64,000 nucleotides of DNA, taken from Caenorhabditis remanei. Taxonomy: Eukaryota; Nematoda; Chromadorea; Rhabditida; Rhabditidae. Shown here piece by piece: positions 53,087 to 62,876 of the stretch (positions are counted from its first letter, which is position 1; the number at the start of each line of letters is the position of its first letter). The stretch lies in the NCBI RefSeq assembly GCF_010183535.1, contig NC_071332.1, positions 18,662,001 to 18,726,000 on the forward strand. The letters run 5' to 3'. The notes beneath the pieces were generated by a model. It was not told the DNA's origin and did no database searches. It was given only the letters and a program-made list of their open reading frames with translations. The translations under genes and the position numbers were made by a program.

Positions 53087-54070
53087 TCATGGCCAAGCGT
53101 AGAAACTGATAAACGTCATCTTCCAAACGTCCCTAAATGTGATTGTGGCTTTCTTTCCATCCGCTCTCCTTATATCATATCTTTTTCGGTTTCTTGGAAA
53201 TGAAACCGGTTTCAATCCTTTCAGTAGATTCTTTTCATCTACCTTTTCAAATGTACAAATTTCCAAGTGCCCCAGTCTTGTATCAGATTTGTTTTCCATC
53301 CAATTTTGGAAAAATTGATTGATTTCTTCTAGATTCAATTTCCCGTCATTGAGGTTTAATTTCAGCGCATTTGTTACCAGAAGATCTTCAAGAGTGAACT
53401 TAAAATTCGGGAAAGTGTTCGTGTTAATATTCAAATAGTTCAAATTGCTCTTCAGAAATGTCTGAAACTCTTCTCTGGTCTCAAACGGCATTTTGAACAA
53501 TGTAATTTCCGAAGAAACTGTCGATAGGATTTCCAGTGATTTCTTCGCAAAAATGTTGGAACAGTTCTTGAAAATGTTTAATTTCTGGATATTTTGTAGT
53601 TTACCAAAGGTGTCGCACACATCAACTTGTGGAGATCCCCTGAGATCCAGTTGACAAATCGATTTACAATTTATCACGTCTAGTACCCGCTTCAGCCATT
53701 GTGATGTAGTCAATCCGCTATTTTCGTGTGTGAACGCTCTTTTTTGAAACATCGCATTGGCCAAAATCGGTACGTTCTTTGTGTTGAAATAGTATTTCAG
53801 TCCCATTTTTCTCCGCAAATCAAATCCAACTCTGACGTCAAGGTGATCGCTTTCTACTATCAGATGGACGCTATAGGAAGATAACTTGCGAAAGATTTTA
53901 GACAAATTATGGGCTTTTTTGGAAAGTAGCGAAAACGCAAGTCTGAAATGATTGAATATGAGAAACAGAACAAAAAAGTGAGAAACTTACACATCAATTG
54001 ACTCCATTTCTTGGCAAACTGGAATCAATGCAAGCCATGGAAGGCGTAAGAGAGGGAACGGAATCGTCAT
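53087..54070 (-). CDS. F-box/FBA_2 protein, subfamily 3, internally shortened
   Basis: Exon 1 is 54070-53991 (80 bases, MTIPFPLLRLPWLALIPVCQ), the intron 53990-53943 (48 bases, GTAAGT), and exon 2 53942-53087; 311 aa. The F-box continues LAFSLLSKKAHNLSKIF. FBA_2: LEDLLVTNALKLNL, INQFFQNWM, RLGHLEI, YDIRRADGKKATITF and ISFYAWP. Compared with neighbours, about 18 residues before YDIRRADGKK (the region reading FHYSKLLDTSLQSFSGG elsewhere) are deleted in frame. Intact frame. Confidence 0.85.
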
Positions 54071-54488
54071 CTTGGTAGAGGAGAGAGGGTGCAAAGGAAT
54101 GAAGAATCAATGAATGATGGCGTCGGGGGGAGACCGCTACGCACGACCGCAACGCCGCTGAAGTGGGCTCTGGGAAACCAAACATCTTTACGGAAAGGCC
54201 TGCACATCTAACTCTCTTCGCAATTAATCGTGCCCGGCATCTGGGTGTGAGTGCTGAAATAAAACGCGCTCCACTAGACTTATTCCAATTCGCTGTTTAA
54301 AAATGAATAAAGAACCAATGTCTGAAAGGATCAGTGGGGAGACCGCAACGCACGACCGTGACGCGCCTGAAGTAAGTGCACTCTAGAGCTTTGTTTCCTC
54401 GTTTGTTTGTCACAAAGTTTCGGATCTCCTAAGAGGAGTTTTTTTCCTTTTTTAGATCTTTCTAGACCAATTCTAGTGGAGAATTTTA
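54071..54488 (-). promoter_or_regulatory. Subfamily-3 promoter with two cassette copies
   Basis: Cores at 54130-54156 and 54339-54366. The first is followed by CGCTGAAGTGGGCTCTGGGA and AAACATCTTTACGG. The second has no gene directly behind it and repeats the distal element (CGCGCTCCACTAGACTTATT near 54268). Confidence 0.55.
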
Positions 54489-56222
54489 GGCTCTTTATGA
54501 TTTAACGGGGGTTTTAAGAATTAACGGGGGTTTTAAAAATAGACGGGGGTTTTAAGAATAGACGGGGGTTTTAAGAATAGACGGGGGTTTTCAGAATAAA
54601 CCGGGGGTTTTCGACAAGTTCTATTTACTTATACTAAGAAAACCCCAAAATGGTCAGAAATGACTACAGTCCCTCCATTAAACATTTTTTTCATTTTTTT
54701 TCATTATACATTTTTCGGCGTCTTCCTTTTTCATCAGACGTAGAGGACAGTTGTGGAATGCGTGTAGGAGGGACGTATATTCCATACATCTCCCTGTGAT
54801 GGCACAGTATCTCGTGAGTACATCCTTATTCACTGTGCAGGCGAAGAGAGGATGTCTGCCTTCGCAGAGTTCGCACGTGACTAAGGAAATTAAGTGAAAA
54901 CGAAAGAGAAGTGAAGGAAACTAACTATGATTAGAGAATCCTGAAAGTAAAGAAAGTGAACAAAGAATAGTTTGCGATTATAATTATTTTAAAAAAGTAC
55001 GTGTGGTGATTTGCGATATTAAAACCACAGAATTTTATATAAGTTTTAAACCAGTCATTTGCCACGTTGTTGTGGACTTTCTTTAGTCCCTAATGAAAAC
55101 GAGGAGAGGGGAAATTACACAGAAAGATAAGAATAATTAACTTAATATAATTTTAAAAGGAGAAAACATATTAATTTAGAGAAAAAGGGAACAAAAAAGG
55201 GAGAGGTGAAAAGAGTCCGTCGTCATTCCAACTGATTCGATAACCAACTCTCCGTCTCTTCCCCTACTATGTTCCTATTCTTATTTCCGCTTTGCCTCTT
55301 TATTTCTGTACTCTCTTGGACATCGAGATATTTTGAGGTCAAGGTGGAAAAATCGTACTCATTTAAACGTAAGGCACTGTGCGGAGTCCCGCAAGGATCA
55401 GTTCTATCGCCCATTCTCTTCGGTATATTTGTCAAAGGTGTCTCAAAAACTTTACCAGCTGGAGTCAAATGCCGTCAGTTTGCGGACGACCTAAAAATTT
55501 ATGCCTTTTTCTCCAACTCAGATTCTACTAACTCTCTTCCTAATCGTCTCCAATTAGCTATAGACTCTGTAATTCTATGGTAAAAAAAAGCAAAATTAGA
55601 CTTGAACAATAGTAAAACCAAATGTATTACTCTAGGCAATATAAGAAGCTATGATTACCTACACTATAGAAGGTAGATTATTTGTCAGAAAACGTTGATT
55701 AGAGATATTGGACTCCTGATAAGCCCCAAACTTGACTTCAGTGAACATTGGCACAAGGCCACCAACTCAGCAAAATTCCTTGTCTCCCAAATATTTACGA
55801 GCTACAGTAGTAACGATTCAAAAATCATGACTCTTTTGTATGAAACTTTCATAAGACCAGTTCTAGAGTACGGTACAGAAGTAAGTAGCCCGTACAAAAA
55901 ATGCGATATCAGGGCAATAGAATCTATTCAAAATTCGTTTACTCCTACACGCATTCCACAACTGTCCTCTTCGTCTGATGAAAAAGGAAGACGCCGAAAA
56001 ATGTATAATGAAAAAAAATGAAAAAAATGTATAATGGAGGGACTGTAGTCATTTCTGACCATTTTAGGGTTTTCTTAGTATAAGTAAATAGAACTTGTCG
56101 AAAACCCCCGTTTATTCTGAAAACCCCCGTCTATTCTTAAAACCCCCGTCTATTCTTAAAACCCCCGTCTATTTTTAAAACCCCCGTTAATTCTTAAAAC
56201 CCCCGTTAAATCATAAAGAGCC
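54489..56222. mobile_element. 1.73-kb element with about 280-bp terminal inverted repeats enclosing a LINE fragment
   Basis: Left arm 54489-54770 and right arm 55942-56222, starting GGCTCTTTATGATTTAAC and ending with its complement. Each arm begins with about six copies of an 18-base unit containing GGGGGTTTT. Flanks read GAGAATTTTA on the left and AAATTTTATA on the right, a possible target duplication. Inside is a broken reverse transcriptase on the plus strand. The inner part of both arms equals the end of that coding frame, so the left arm is an inverted copy of coding sequence. The origin is unclear: a rearranged LINE or a foldback element that captured one. Confidence 0.75.
55269..56021 (+). 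pseudogene. Non-LTR (LINE) reverse transcriptase fragment
   Basis: The first open part (55269-55583) has the reverse-transcriptase signature CGVPQGSVLSPILF and the catalytic FADDLKIY. After ILW the frame is lost at a TAA (about 55580), and other frames continue with KLDLNNSKTKCITLG and then (55695-56021) LISPKLDFSEHW, LYETFIRPVLEYGTE and IESIQNSF, the usual C-terminal part of LINE reverse transcriptases. The N-terminal domains and endonuclease are absent. Dead copy. The family (CR1- or Jockey-like) was not determined. Confidence 0.85.
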
Positions 56223-56358
56223 AAATTTTATATAACAATTTAATTTTTTAGTAAGACAAACTTCATTTCATAGAAATAGCAAAACCAGACAATAAAGGAA
56301 ACAATTCGTTACCAATGATGTTATTTAGAACATAGCATTCACAATAGACGATACAAAA

Positions 56359-57402
56359 TCATGGCCAAGCGTAGAAATCGATGAATGTTTCCCCCCAAAC
56401 GTCTCCAAATGTGATTGTGGCCTTTTTTCGGTCCGCTCTTCTTATATCATATCCTCCAGAAAACGATTGTAATGATGTGTCCAGTAGTTTTGAGTAGTGG
56501 AAAGCTCTTTTTCGGTCTCTTGGAAAAGGAACCGTTTTCAGTCCTTCCAAAAGATTCTTTTCATCAACATCTTTGAATGTAGACAGTTCCAAGTGCTCCA
56601 GTCTTGTATCACACTTATTTTCCATTCAATTTTTGAAGTATTGATTGATTTCTTTGAAATTTAATTTTCCGTTGTTGAGTTTTAATTTTAGCGCATTCGA
56701 TACCATAAGATCTTCAAGAGTAAACTTGAAATTCGGGAAAGTGTTGGTGTGAACATTTAAATAGTTCAAATTGTTTTTCAGAAATGTCTGAAACTCATCT
56801 CTAGTCTCAAATGGGATTTTGAACAGTATGATTTCCCTGGTAACTGGTGAGACAATTTCCAGAGCTTTTTTTGCAAAACTATCGGAACACTCCTTGAAGA
56901 TGTATAATTTCCGGATATTTTGTAGTTTATCGAAGGTGGTGTCGCACACATCAACTTGTGGAGATCCCTTGAGATCCAGTTGACCAATCGATTTACAATT
57001 TGTCACGTCTAGTACCCGCTCGACCCATTTAAATGCTGACAATCCGCTATTTTTGTGAGTGAACCTTCTTTTTTGAGTCATCGAATTGACCGATTGCGGA
57101 GCGCTCTCTGTGTTGAAATAATATTTCAGTACCTTTTTTCTCCATATTCCAAATTCAACACAGATGTAAAGATGATCGCTCTCTACTGTCAGATGAACGC
57201 TAAAAGAAGATAACTTGCGAAAGATTTTTGACACATTATTTGCCTTTTTGGAAAGTAGGGAGACTGCAATTCTGGAATAATTGAGTATGAGGAACAGAAA
57301 AAAAAGAAAGAGGAAAACATACACATCTACTGACTCCATTTGTTGGAAAACTGGAATCAATGCAAGCCTTGGAAGGCGTAAAAGAGGGAACGGAGTCGTC
57401 AT
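56359..57402 (-). pseudogene. F-box/FBA_2 subfamily-3 gene with one nonsense codon
   Basis: Exon 1 is 57402-57323 (80 bases, MTTPFPLLRLPRLALIPVFQ), the intron 57322-57272 (51 bases, GTATGT to TTCCAG; it happens to be open in frame), and exon 2 57271-56359. The only defect I see is TGA at 56628-56626 where relatives have the tryptophan of NQ(Y/F)F(K/Q)NWMENK. The rest is fully open with LEDLMVSNALKLKL, RLEHLEL, GGYDIRRADRKKATITF and IDFYAWP. Full length would be 330 codons. It could be a recent null allele, a sequencing error or a readthrough case. Confidence 0.8.
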
Positions 57403-57599
57403 TTCAGTAGGGGAGAGAGGGAAGAAGTGAGTGAAGAATCAATGAATGATGGTGTCGGGGGGAGACCGCTACGCACGACCGCAACGCGACTGGAGTGTGC
57501 TCTGGGAAGACAAACATCTCCAGGTAGAGACCGGCACATCTAACTCTCTTCATGAGAAGATGAAACTCGTATGTTTGCTGACTCGAAACAAGGGAGCAG
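57403..57599 (-). promoter_or_regulatory. Subfamily-3 promoter cassette
   Basis: Core at 57462-57488 (GAGACCGCTACGC, then ACGACCGCAACGC), followed by GACTGGAGTGTGCTCTGGGA and AAACATCTCCAGG, about 60 bases upstream of the ATG at 57402. Confidence 0.6.
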
Positions 57600-57760
57600 G
57601 TGTGGGAGATTCACGATAAAGATAAATAAATCCCGGCCAAACGTAGAAATCGTCTCCAAATGTGATTGTAGCTTTATTTCATTCAATCTGTTATTCCGTA
57701 TACATATCCTCCAGAAAACGTCTCTGATGAAGAATTTACAATTTTCGAATAACAAAAATC
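57600..57760 (-). pseudogene. Relic of an F-box gene 3' end
   Basis: The minus strand shows a decayed FBA_2 C-terminus: the complement of CGGCCAAACGTAGAAATCG (FYVWP-like) and CCAAATGTGATTGTAGC (ATITFG-like) and CCTCCAGAAAACG (FSGG-like). Frames are broken. The rest of the gene is missing. Confidence 0.6.
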
Positions 57761-58274
57761 CATCAAATAAACAATGTGTCGTGACCGACGAGTCAACTCA
57801 TCAATCAAGGATAAGGAGGATAACACATGTTGCTTGAAAGTGCCACAGAGATACCACAAGAACAGCTGCCCACGTCATTTCCGGGAGCAGTGATTAAGAG
57901 GTCAACTGGAAGAGGGCATGTGGAGCAGAGGAGGAGCAGAAGATTACACCATATCATGAACACCTCCGCAGACGATATATCAGAGCAGGATAGGAGGATC
58001 AGGAAGGCAAGGAGCCGAAACATTAGTATAAATAGCTAGGCCATGTAATGTATTTTTACTTCTCAAAGAATCTTGTTGATTCTTCAGTCTTATTGTATAC
58101 TATTAGAACGTCCTAAATAAACTAATATTAAATCACCACTGAAACCGTTTTACAATGGTTTTATTTGTTCAAAACGTCAAAATTAAATAATCAGAATAAA
58201 ACATTGCACGACATAAGAAAGGGATAAGGATTCACAATAATCATTACAGTTTAAACAAAACAAAGAACAAAGTA
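57761..58274 (+). other. Possible 3' end of a retroelement, and spacer
   Basis: A 70-codon plus-strand frame (57827-58039) with an arginine-rich end is followed by a poly(A) signal AATAAA (58115-58120). I do not recognise the protein. The arrangement resembles the tail of a retroelement polyprotein, but this is a guess. 58140-58274 is the 3' flank of the next gene. Confidence 0.25.
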
Positions 58275-59308
58275 TCACGGCCAAACATAAAAATCGATGT
58301 ACGTCCGTCCGAAAAGGGATACAAATTTAATTGTGGCTTTCTTCCCATCCGCTCTCCTTATATCATATCCTCCCCGAAACGTATTCGTGGAAGTGTCTAG
58401 CTGTTTTGAATAGCAGAACATTCTATCTTCGTTTACTGGAAAAGGAACAGCGTTCAGTACTTCGGGAAGGCACGTTTCATTGATACCTCCCAATGTGCAC
58501 AATGTCAAATGTTCTAGTCGAGAATTGTCTTTACTGTGAAACCACTTTGTAAGAAATTGACTGAAATCTGTGGAACTCAATTTGACTTCTCTCAATTTCA
58601 GTTTGAGTATGTTTGTGACTAGAAGGTCGTCAAAAGTGAACATCGAGAAATAGCAAGCATTAATAGTCAAGTAGTTCAAATTGCTCTTTAGGAATGTCTG
58701 GAACTCTTCTCTGGTCTCAAATTGAATTCTGAAGAATGTAATTTCCCTGGTGACTGGTAGGATGATTTCCAGCGCTTTCTTTGCAAAGCTAGTGGTACAG
58801 TCCTTGAAGATGCTTAATTTATAGATATTTTGTAGTTTACCAAAGGTGTCGCACACATCAACTTGTGGAGATCCCTTGAGATCCAGTTGATCAATCGATT
58901 CACAATTCGTCACATCTAGTACCCGCTCCACCCATTGTGATGCTGACAGTCCGCTATTTTTGTGTGTGAACGCTCTTTTTTGAAACATCGCATTGACCAA
59001 TTGCGGAGCGCTCTCTGTGTAAAAATAATATTCCAGTCCAATTTGGATCCACATTTCAAATTCAACACAGATGTAAAGGTGATCGCTCTTTACTGTCATA
59101 TCCACGGAACTGGCAGATAATTTGCAAAAGATTTTCGACAAATTTCGGGCCTTTTGGGAAATTAGCGAAAACGCAATTCTGAATCGATTGAATATGAAGG
59201 AGAGAACAAAAAAAAGAGGAAAACTTACACATCTATTGGCACCATTTGTTGAAAAACTGGTATCAATGCAAGTCTTGGAAGACGTAAAAGAGGAAACGGG
59301 GTCGTCAT
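58275..59308 (-). CDS. F-box/FBA_2 protein, subfamily 3
   Basis: Exon 1 is 59308-59229 (80 bases, MTTPFPLLRLPRLALIPVFQ), the intron 59228-59179 (50 bases, GTAAGT to TTCAG), and exon 2 59178-58275; 327 aa. The F-box continues IAFSLISQKARNLSKIF. FBA_2: FDDLLVTNILKLKL, FSQFLTKWF, RLEHLTL, GGYDIRRADGKKATIKF and IDFYVWP. A longer uninterrupted frame reaching 59462 is a read-through of intron and promoter in another frame and is rejected. Intact; leftmost neighbour of the FTH-type gene. Confidence 0.88.
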
Positions 59309-60107
59309 CTCGGTAGGGAAGAGAGGGAAGAAGTGAGTGAAGAATCAATGAATGATGGTGTCGAGGGGAGACCGCACCGCACGACCGCGACGCGACTGAA
59401 GTGAGCTCTGGGAAGACAAACATCTTTAGGGAGAACGACTGCACATCTAACTCTCTTCGCAATTAATCGTGCTCGGCATCTGGTGGTAAATACTGAAATT
59501 AAACGCGCTCCACTAGACTTGAAGGCTTATGTTTCAATTCGCTGGCATATTGATACGCAGTTTACAATTAATTGACCAATTTTTGAGCCAATTTATACTA
59601 GTTTATCTTGATTTTTGATCAGCTTTTCGACTATGATTCAAATTTTGTTTAAAAAAAATTATATTGATTAGTGCCCAAATTTTTAGCAGAGCGCGGTTGA
59701 TTTTAGTACTCACCTCCAAAAACGGGATCACCGTGTTGAAATTTATAGCCATTTATCGCATGCTATAAACTCAAAATTTTCACCAGGAAACAGCTTGAAA
59801 TCTCTAAGCTGACAGTGCTGACTGAATTGTTCACTTTATGTTTAAAGGCCGCGCGGGTTCCAAGTGTAATCATTTTTTTCAAACGTTCTTTATTCAATTA
59901 AGAGTGGAAACTCAATTTACGAGAGCATCAATTCAAATTTCGAAAACAACTTCACATTGGAGAAAGTGAACAAAAATTTTGATTGATGAATTTATTTTAA
60001 ACGTGTCGATTGAAAAATGATTTCATTGTGAACAAAGAACATGAAGACGCAACACACATATTTTTATATGATGAAATTATTTTATTTCAAACAGTGAAAA
60101 AATATTA
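59309..60107 (-). promoter_or_regulatory. Subfamily-3 promoter and AT-rich spacer
   Basis: Core at 59368-59394 (GAGACCGCACCGC, then ACGACCGCGACGC) followed by GACTGAAGTGAGCTCTGGGA. A distal block (CGCGCTCCACTAGACTTGAA near 59507) is shared with 54268 and 50970. From about 59550 to 60107 I see only AT-rich sequence. Confidence 0.55.
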
Positions 60108-62876
60108 TTACGAAATTTTAAAAAATGGAGTGTTGTCCTGATGCATTTTCTCAAAATATGAACAGCCTTCAATTTGAAGTGGTCCTTGTTCGAGCGCTAC
60201 AGCTAGATAGTATTGAGTATTCTCAATCCGGAAGTACCATATATACTGGATGTCGTCGACGACTCGGTAAGGTGCTCCTAGTGCTGCTAAAAAGTTTTCA
60301 GTTGAACAGTCATTGATGTGTATTTTGAAATTTTGGAAGACTGGAGATTGAGGGAGATTCTGAAATAGAAGAATGTAATTAAAGCAGTCTACTTTTTTTA
60401 AAATCAAATACGGGTATTATTGTCTACATGATCTCACTAGGGAAGGATCCCGAGTCGAGATGGAGTTACAGGTCGAGATATATATCACTAGAACCGAAAT
60501 TTTGCGCTGATTTCATATCTGTATTCTGTTTTTGCAGAACGATCTCGTGCAAAAAGTTATTCGCGTTTTTGTGGCTTCTCAGTGCGAAAATGAGCATTTT
60601 CAAGACTACCAAAAGTTTTTTCTGATTTTTTTCAAATTTTTTTGTGTTGTACATGTATTTCCAAATATGAAGATTGTCTTGTTTATGTTGGAACTTTTAA
60701 AAAAAATTCAGTCCAATTTTTTGTAGATGCGTCATTTTTGAAAATTTAAAAAACTCCACAACCATTTTTCTGAAAATAAATTCTGAAATTAAACTTTCCC
60801 AAAATCATTTTTCTATCCGTACTCATACGACCAACGCAAAAAAATTTGAAAAAAATCAGAAAAAATTTACTTTTGGGAGTCTTGAAAATGCTCATTTTTG
60901 CACTGAGAAGCCACAAAAACGCGAATAACTTTTTGCACGAGATCGTTCTGCAAAAACAGAATACAGATTTGAAATCAGCGCAAAATTTCGGTTCTAGTGA
61001 TATATATCTCGGCCTGTAACTCCATCTCGGCTCGGGATCCTTCCCTAGTCAGATTGTAGGGTAAAAAACTAGTTTAATTAGTTGTCAAGTAAAACAACAC
61101 TCGAAACATATTAGTTTATAGTCAAAACAACTCGCCTTTCTGCAATACGTAATATCCTCCTGCGACATTGTTTCCACAATAATCCTAATCCACCCAAAAT
61201 TCAAAATATTCATGTCTTGAATTGACATTCGAACAGTCAACTCCTCTATCCGCAATTTTTTAGCCTTGATCCATTGCTCAGTTTTCGAAATTTCATCTAG
61301 ATTAATGGTACATTCTTCGTCAATATTTTTCATCTTCATTAGAACAATCTCTTCCAAAGATTCTGCGTCGATATACGGTACTATGTCCATCATCAACCAT
61401 TGCAAGTGGGTAGCCAACGTCAACTCTTTTACTTTTAATGGGGATGCTCTGGAGGTCAAAACATCTCTCATCCCTTTGAAAAACTTTGACAAAGCTGAGT
61501 TGTCTTCTTCTTCTAAATTCTTGTTTCCTTCAAACATATCAATTAATAAATTATCCATGCAACTTTTTTGATGTCTTGTATTCAAATGGAAATCATTTAC
61601 AATTTGAACTGCTTCCTGTTCCAGAGATCTTTTGTGCCGTTCCACTATTTCTTCATTCAGCGTTCTGTTAATAACAACAGAATAAAAAGAATGCCTGAGC
61701 GAAATGCAATAAAGATGGATGAACGGATCTGGCTTGACGTAATCGACACACTGACGGATACCTCTGGACACCTTCCGAAGTGATAGGCTGAAATTGATTG
61801 TTTATCGATTGGAATGCTGTTCGAGCACGCATACATCTGAGAAAATTCTAAATTTGAAGCAATTGAGCTCATTATCGAAGGGATCTCGAAGATATTCATA
61901 GGACATTTGCTGTCCGATAGGTTTAGCTGAAATCTCAAAATTGTTTTCTCTAATAAAATTCATCCTAATTTACTTACCGTGGCCATTTCTTCAATTGGAT
62001 CATCAGCGTGATCTATTAAAAACTTTACAGTCCTTTCATCAAACGAATGTACTGTTTCAGCAGTTAACTCAATGCATTTATTATCAATGTTTTTATAGCT
62101 GATAGTAATAGAATTGAGTTTTTTGGATGTGGAGGTGAGCAGCTGAAAGAGAAAAAAGATTGGTTGATGAAAAGTTGAGTTCTCTTGGTGTTGGTGCTAT
62201 CGTTTATAAAAACAACAACTAATAGTAAAACATTGAAAATCCTCACCTTTCTCACTTCCTCCAGCACTTCCAATGAGAATTCATGCAAGTGGATTCTCAG
62301 ATCCAACCTCTGCCGTCTCTTCCCTTCTATTAGAGGTATGAAGTCGTAAGCTGTGAATACTTGATCTTCAAACGGCAAATGTACAGTAACTTCCTGTAGG
62401 ATCTCACGGTCGAGTAGGTTGACTGCTGATACAGCTTGATATATATCGAAAACTGACAGAGAGAACTGTTTCACTTTCAACTTGTATGTCCTCGATTGCA
62501 ATGAGATTTCCAAACTTCGACACATTCTGTTGATGACTCTTTTTAACATTTTCCAATCTCCGACATTTTCCAAAGTATTTATAGAAAGTTGATCCAATTT
62601 CTTTATCCGAAACATCACAAATGCTTCCACATCTTTACAAACCACCGACATAAAGTAGTCACCTACTAAATATTCAGTGGAATAGCATGTGAACCCAGTC
62701 GATACTCCTGCAGACCCTTGAACATGTCTGTAGTGACATTTTGCCAAATCAAAAAACTGCGATATTGTACCATAAGCTTCTTGATCGTTGAAACAAAAAC
62801 TCATTTTGGTTGCATGTCTTGTATCTAGTGAGATTATATGATCGTAGAAAATAGGCATTGGGAGGTTCTGAAACAT
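60108..62876 (-). CDS. F-box protein of the FTH (DUF38) class, five exons, two FTH-like parts
   Basis: Model with consistent phases: 62876-62247, 62142-61978, 61926-61835, 61787-61136, 60359-60108; 596 aa. Introns of 104, 51, 47 and 776 bases. Exons 1-2 carry an FTH-like region (KLKVKQFSLSVFDIYQAV, SLEVLEEVRK plus LLTSTSKKL). Exons 3-4 carry an F-box (MNIFEIPSIMSSIASNLEFS then LSLRKVSRGIRQCVDYVKPD), and exons 4-5 a second FTH domain (PLKVKELTLATHLQWL, EQWIKAKKL, then FQNFKIHIND and IWYFRIEN). The last intron uses AG|GCGAGT, a GC donor, and contains a 612-bp foldback element. The start codon is uncertain: MFQNLPMP at 62876 is the first ATG, and an acceptor-like TTTCAG overlaps it. Alternatively, two genes: one ending at a TGA just after 61978 and one starting at MNIFEIP. 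Confidence 0.7.
60437..61048. mobile_element. 612-bp foldback element in an intron
   Basis: Starts CTAGGGAAGGATCCCGAG and ends with its complement, flanked by TCA on both sides (60434-60436 and 61049-61051). Arms of about 220 bp match closely (for example GATCTCGTGCAAAAAGTTAT and its complement). No coding capacity. MITE-like. It accounts for most of the 776-base intron of the FTH-type gene. Confidence 0.82.

Noticed and set aside
54507..54610. CRISPR-like or telomere-like short tandem repeats (18-base units with GGGGGTTTT)
   Set aside because: The units are contiguous without unique spacers, lie in a eukaryotic genome and are mirrored at 56100-56215 as part of the inverted arms. Nematode telomeres are TTAGGC-type. 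Treated as the arm structure of the mobile element.
56626..57402. Unspliced reading of exon 1, intron and exon 2 as one frame
   Set aside because: The intron has no stop by chance, but its donor and acceptor positions match every paralogue and the extra hydrophobic residues are intron sequence.
58275..59462. Single 395-codon open frame
   Set aside because: It runs through the 50-base intron and the promoter in a frame different from exon 1. The conserved spliced model (59308-59229 plus 59178-58275) fits all relatives.
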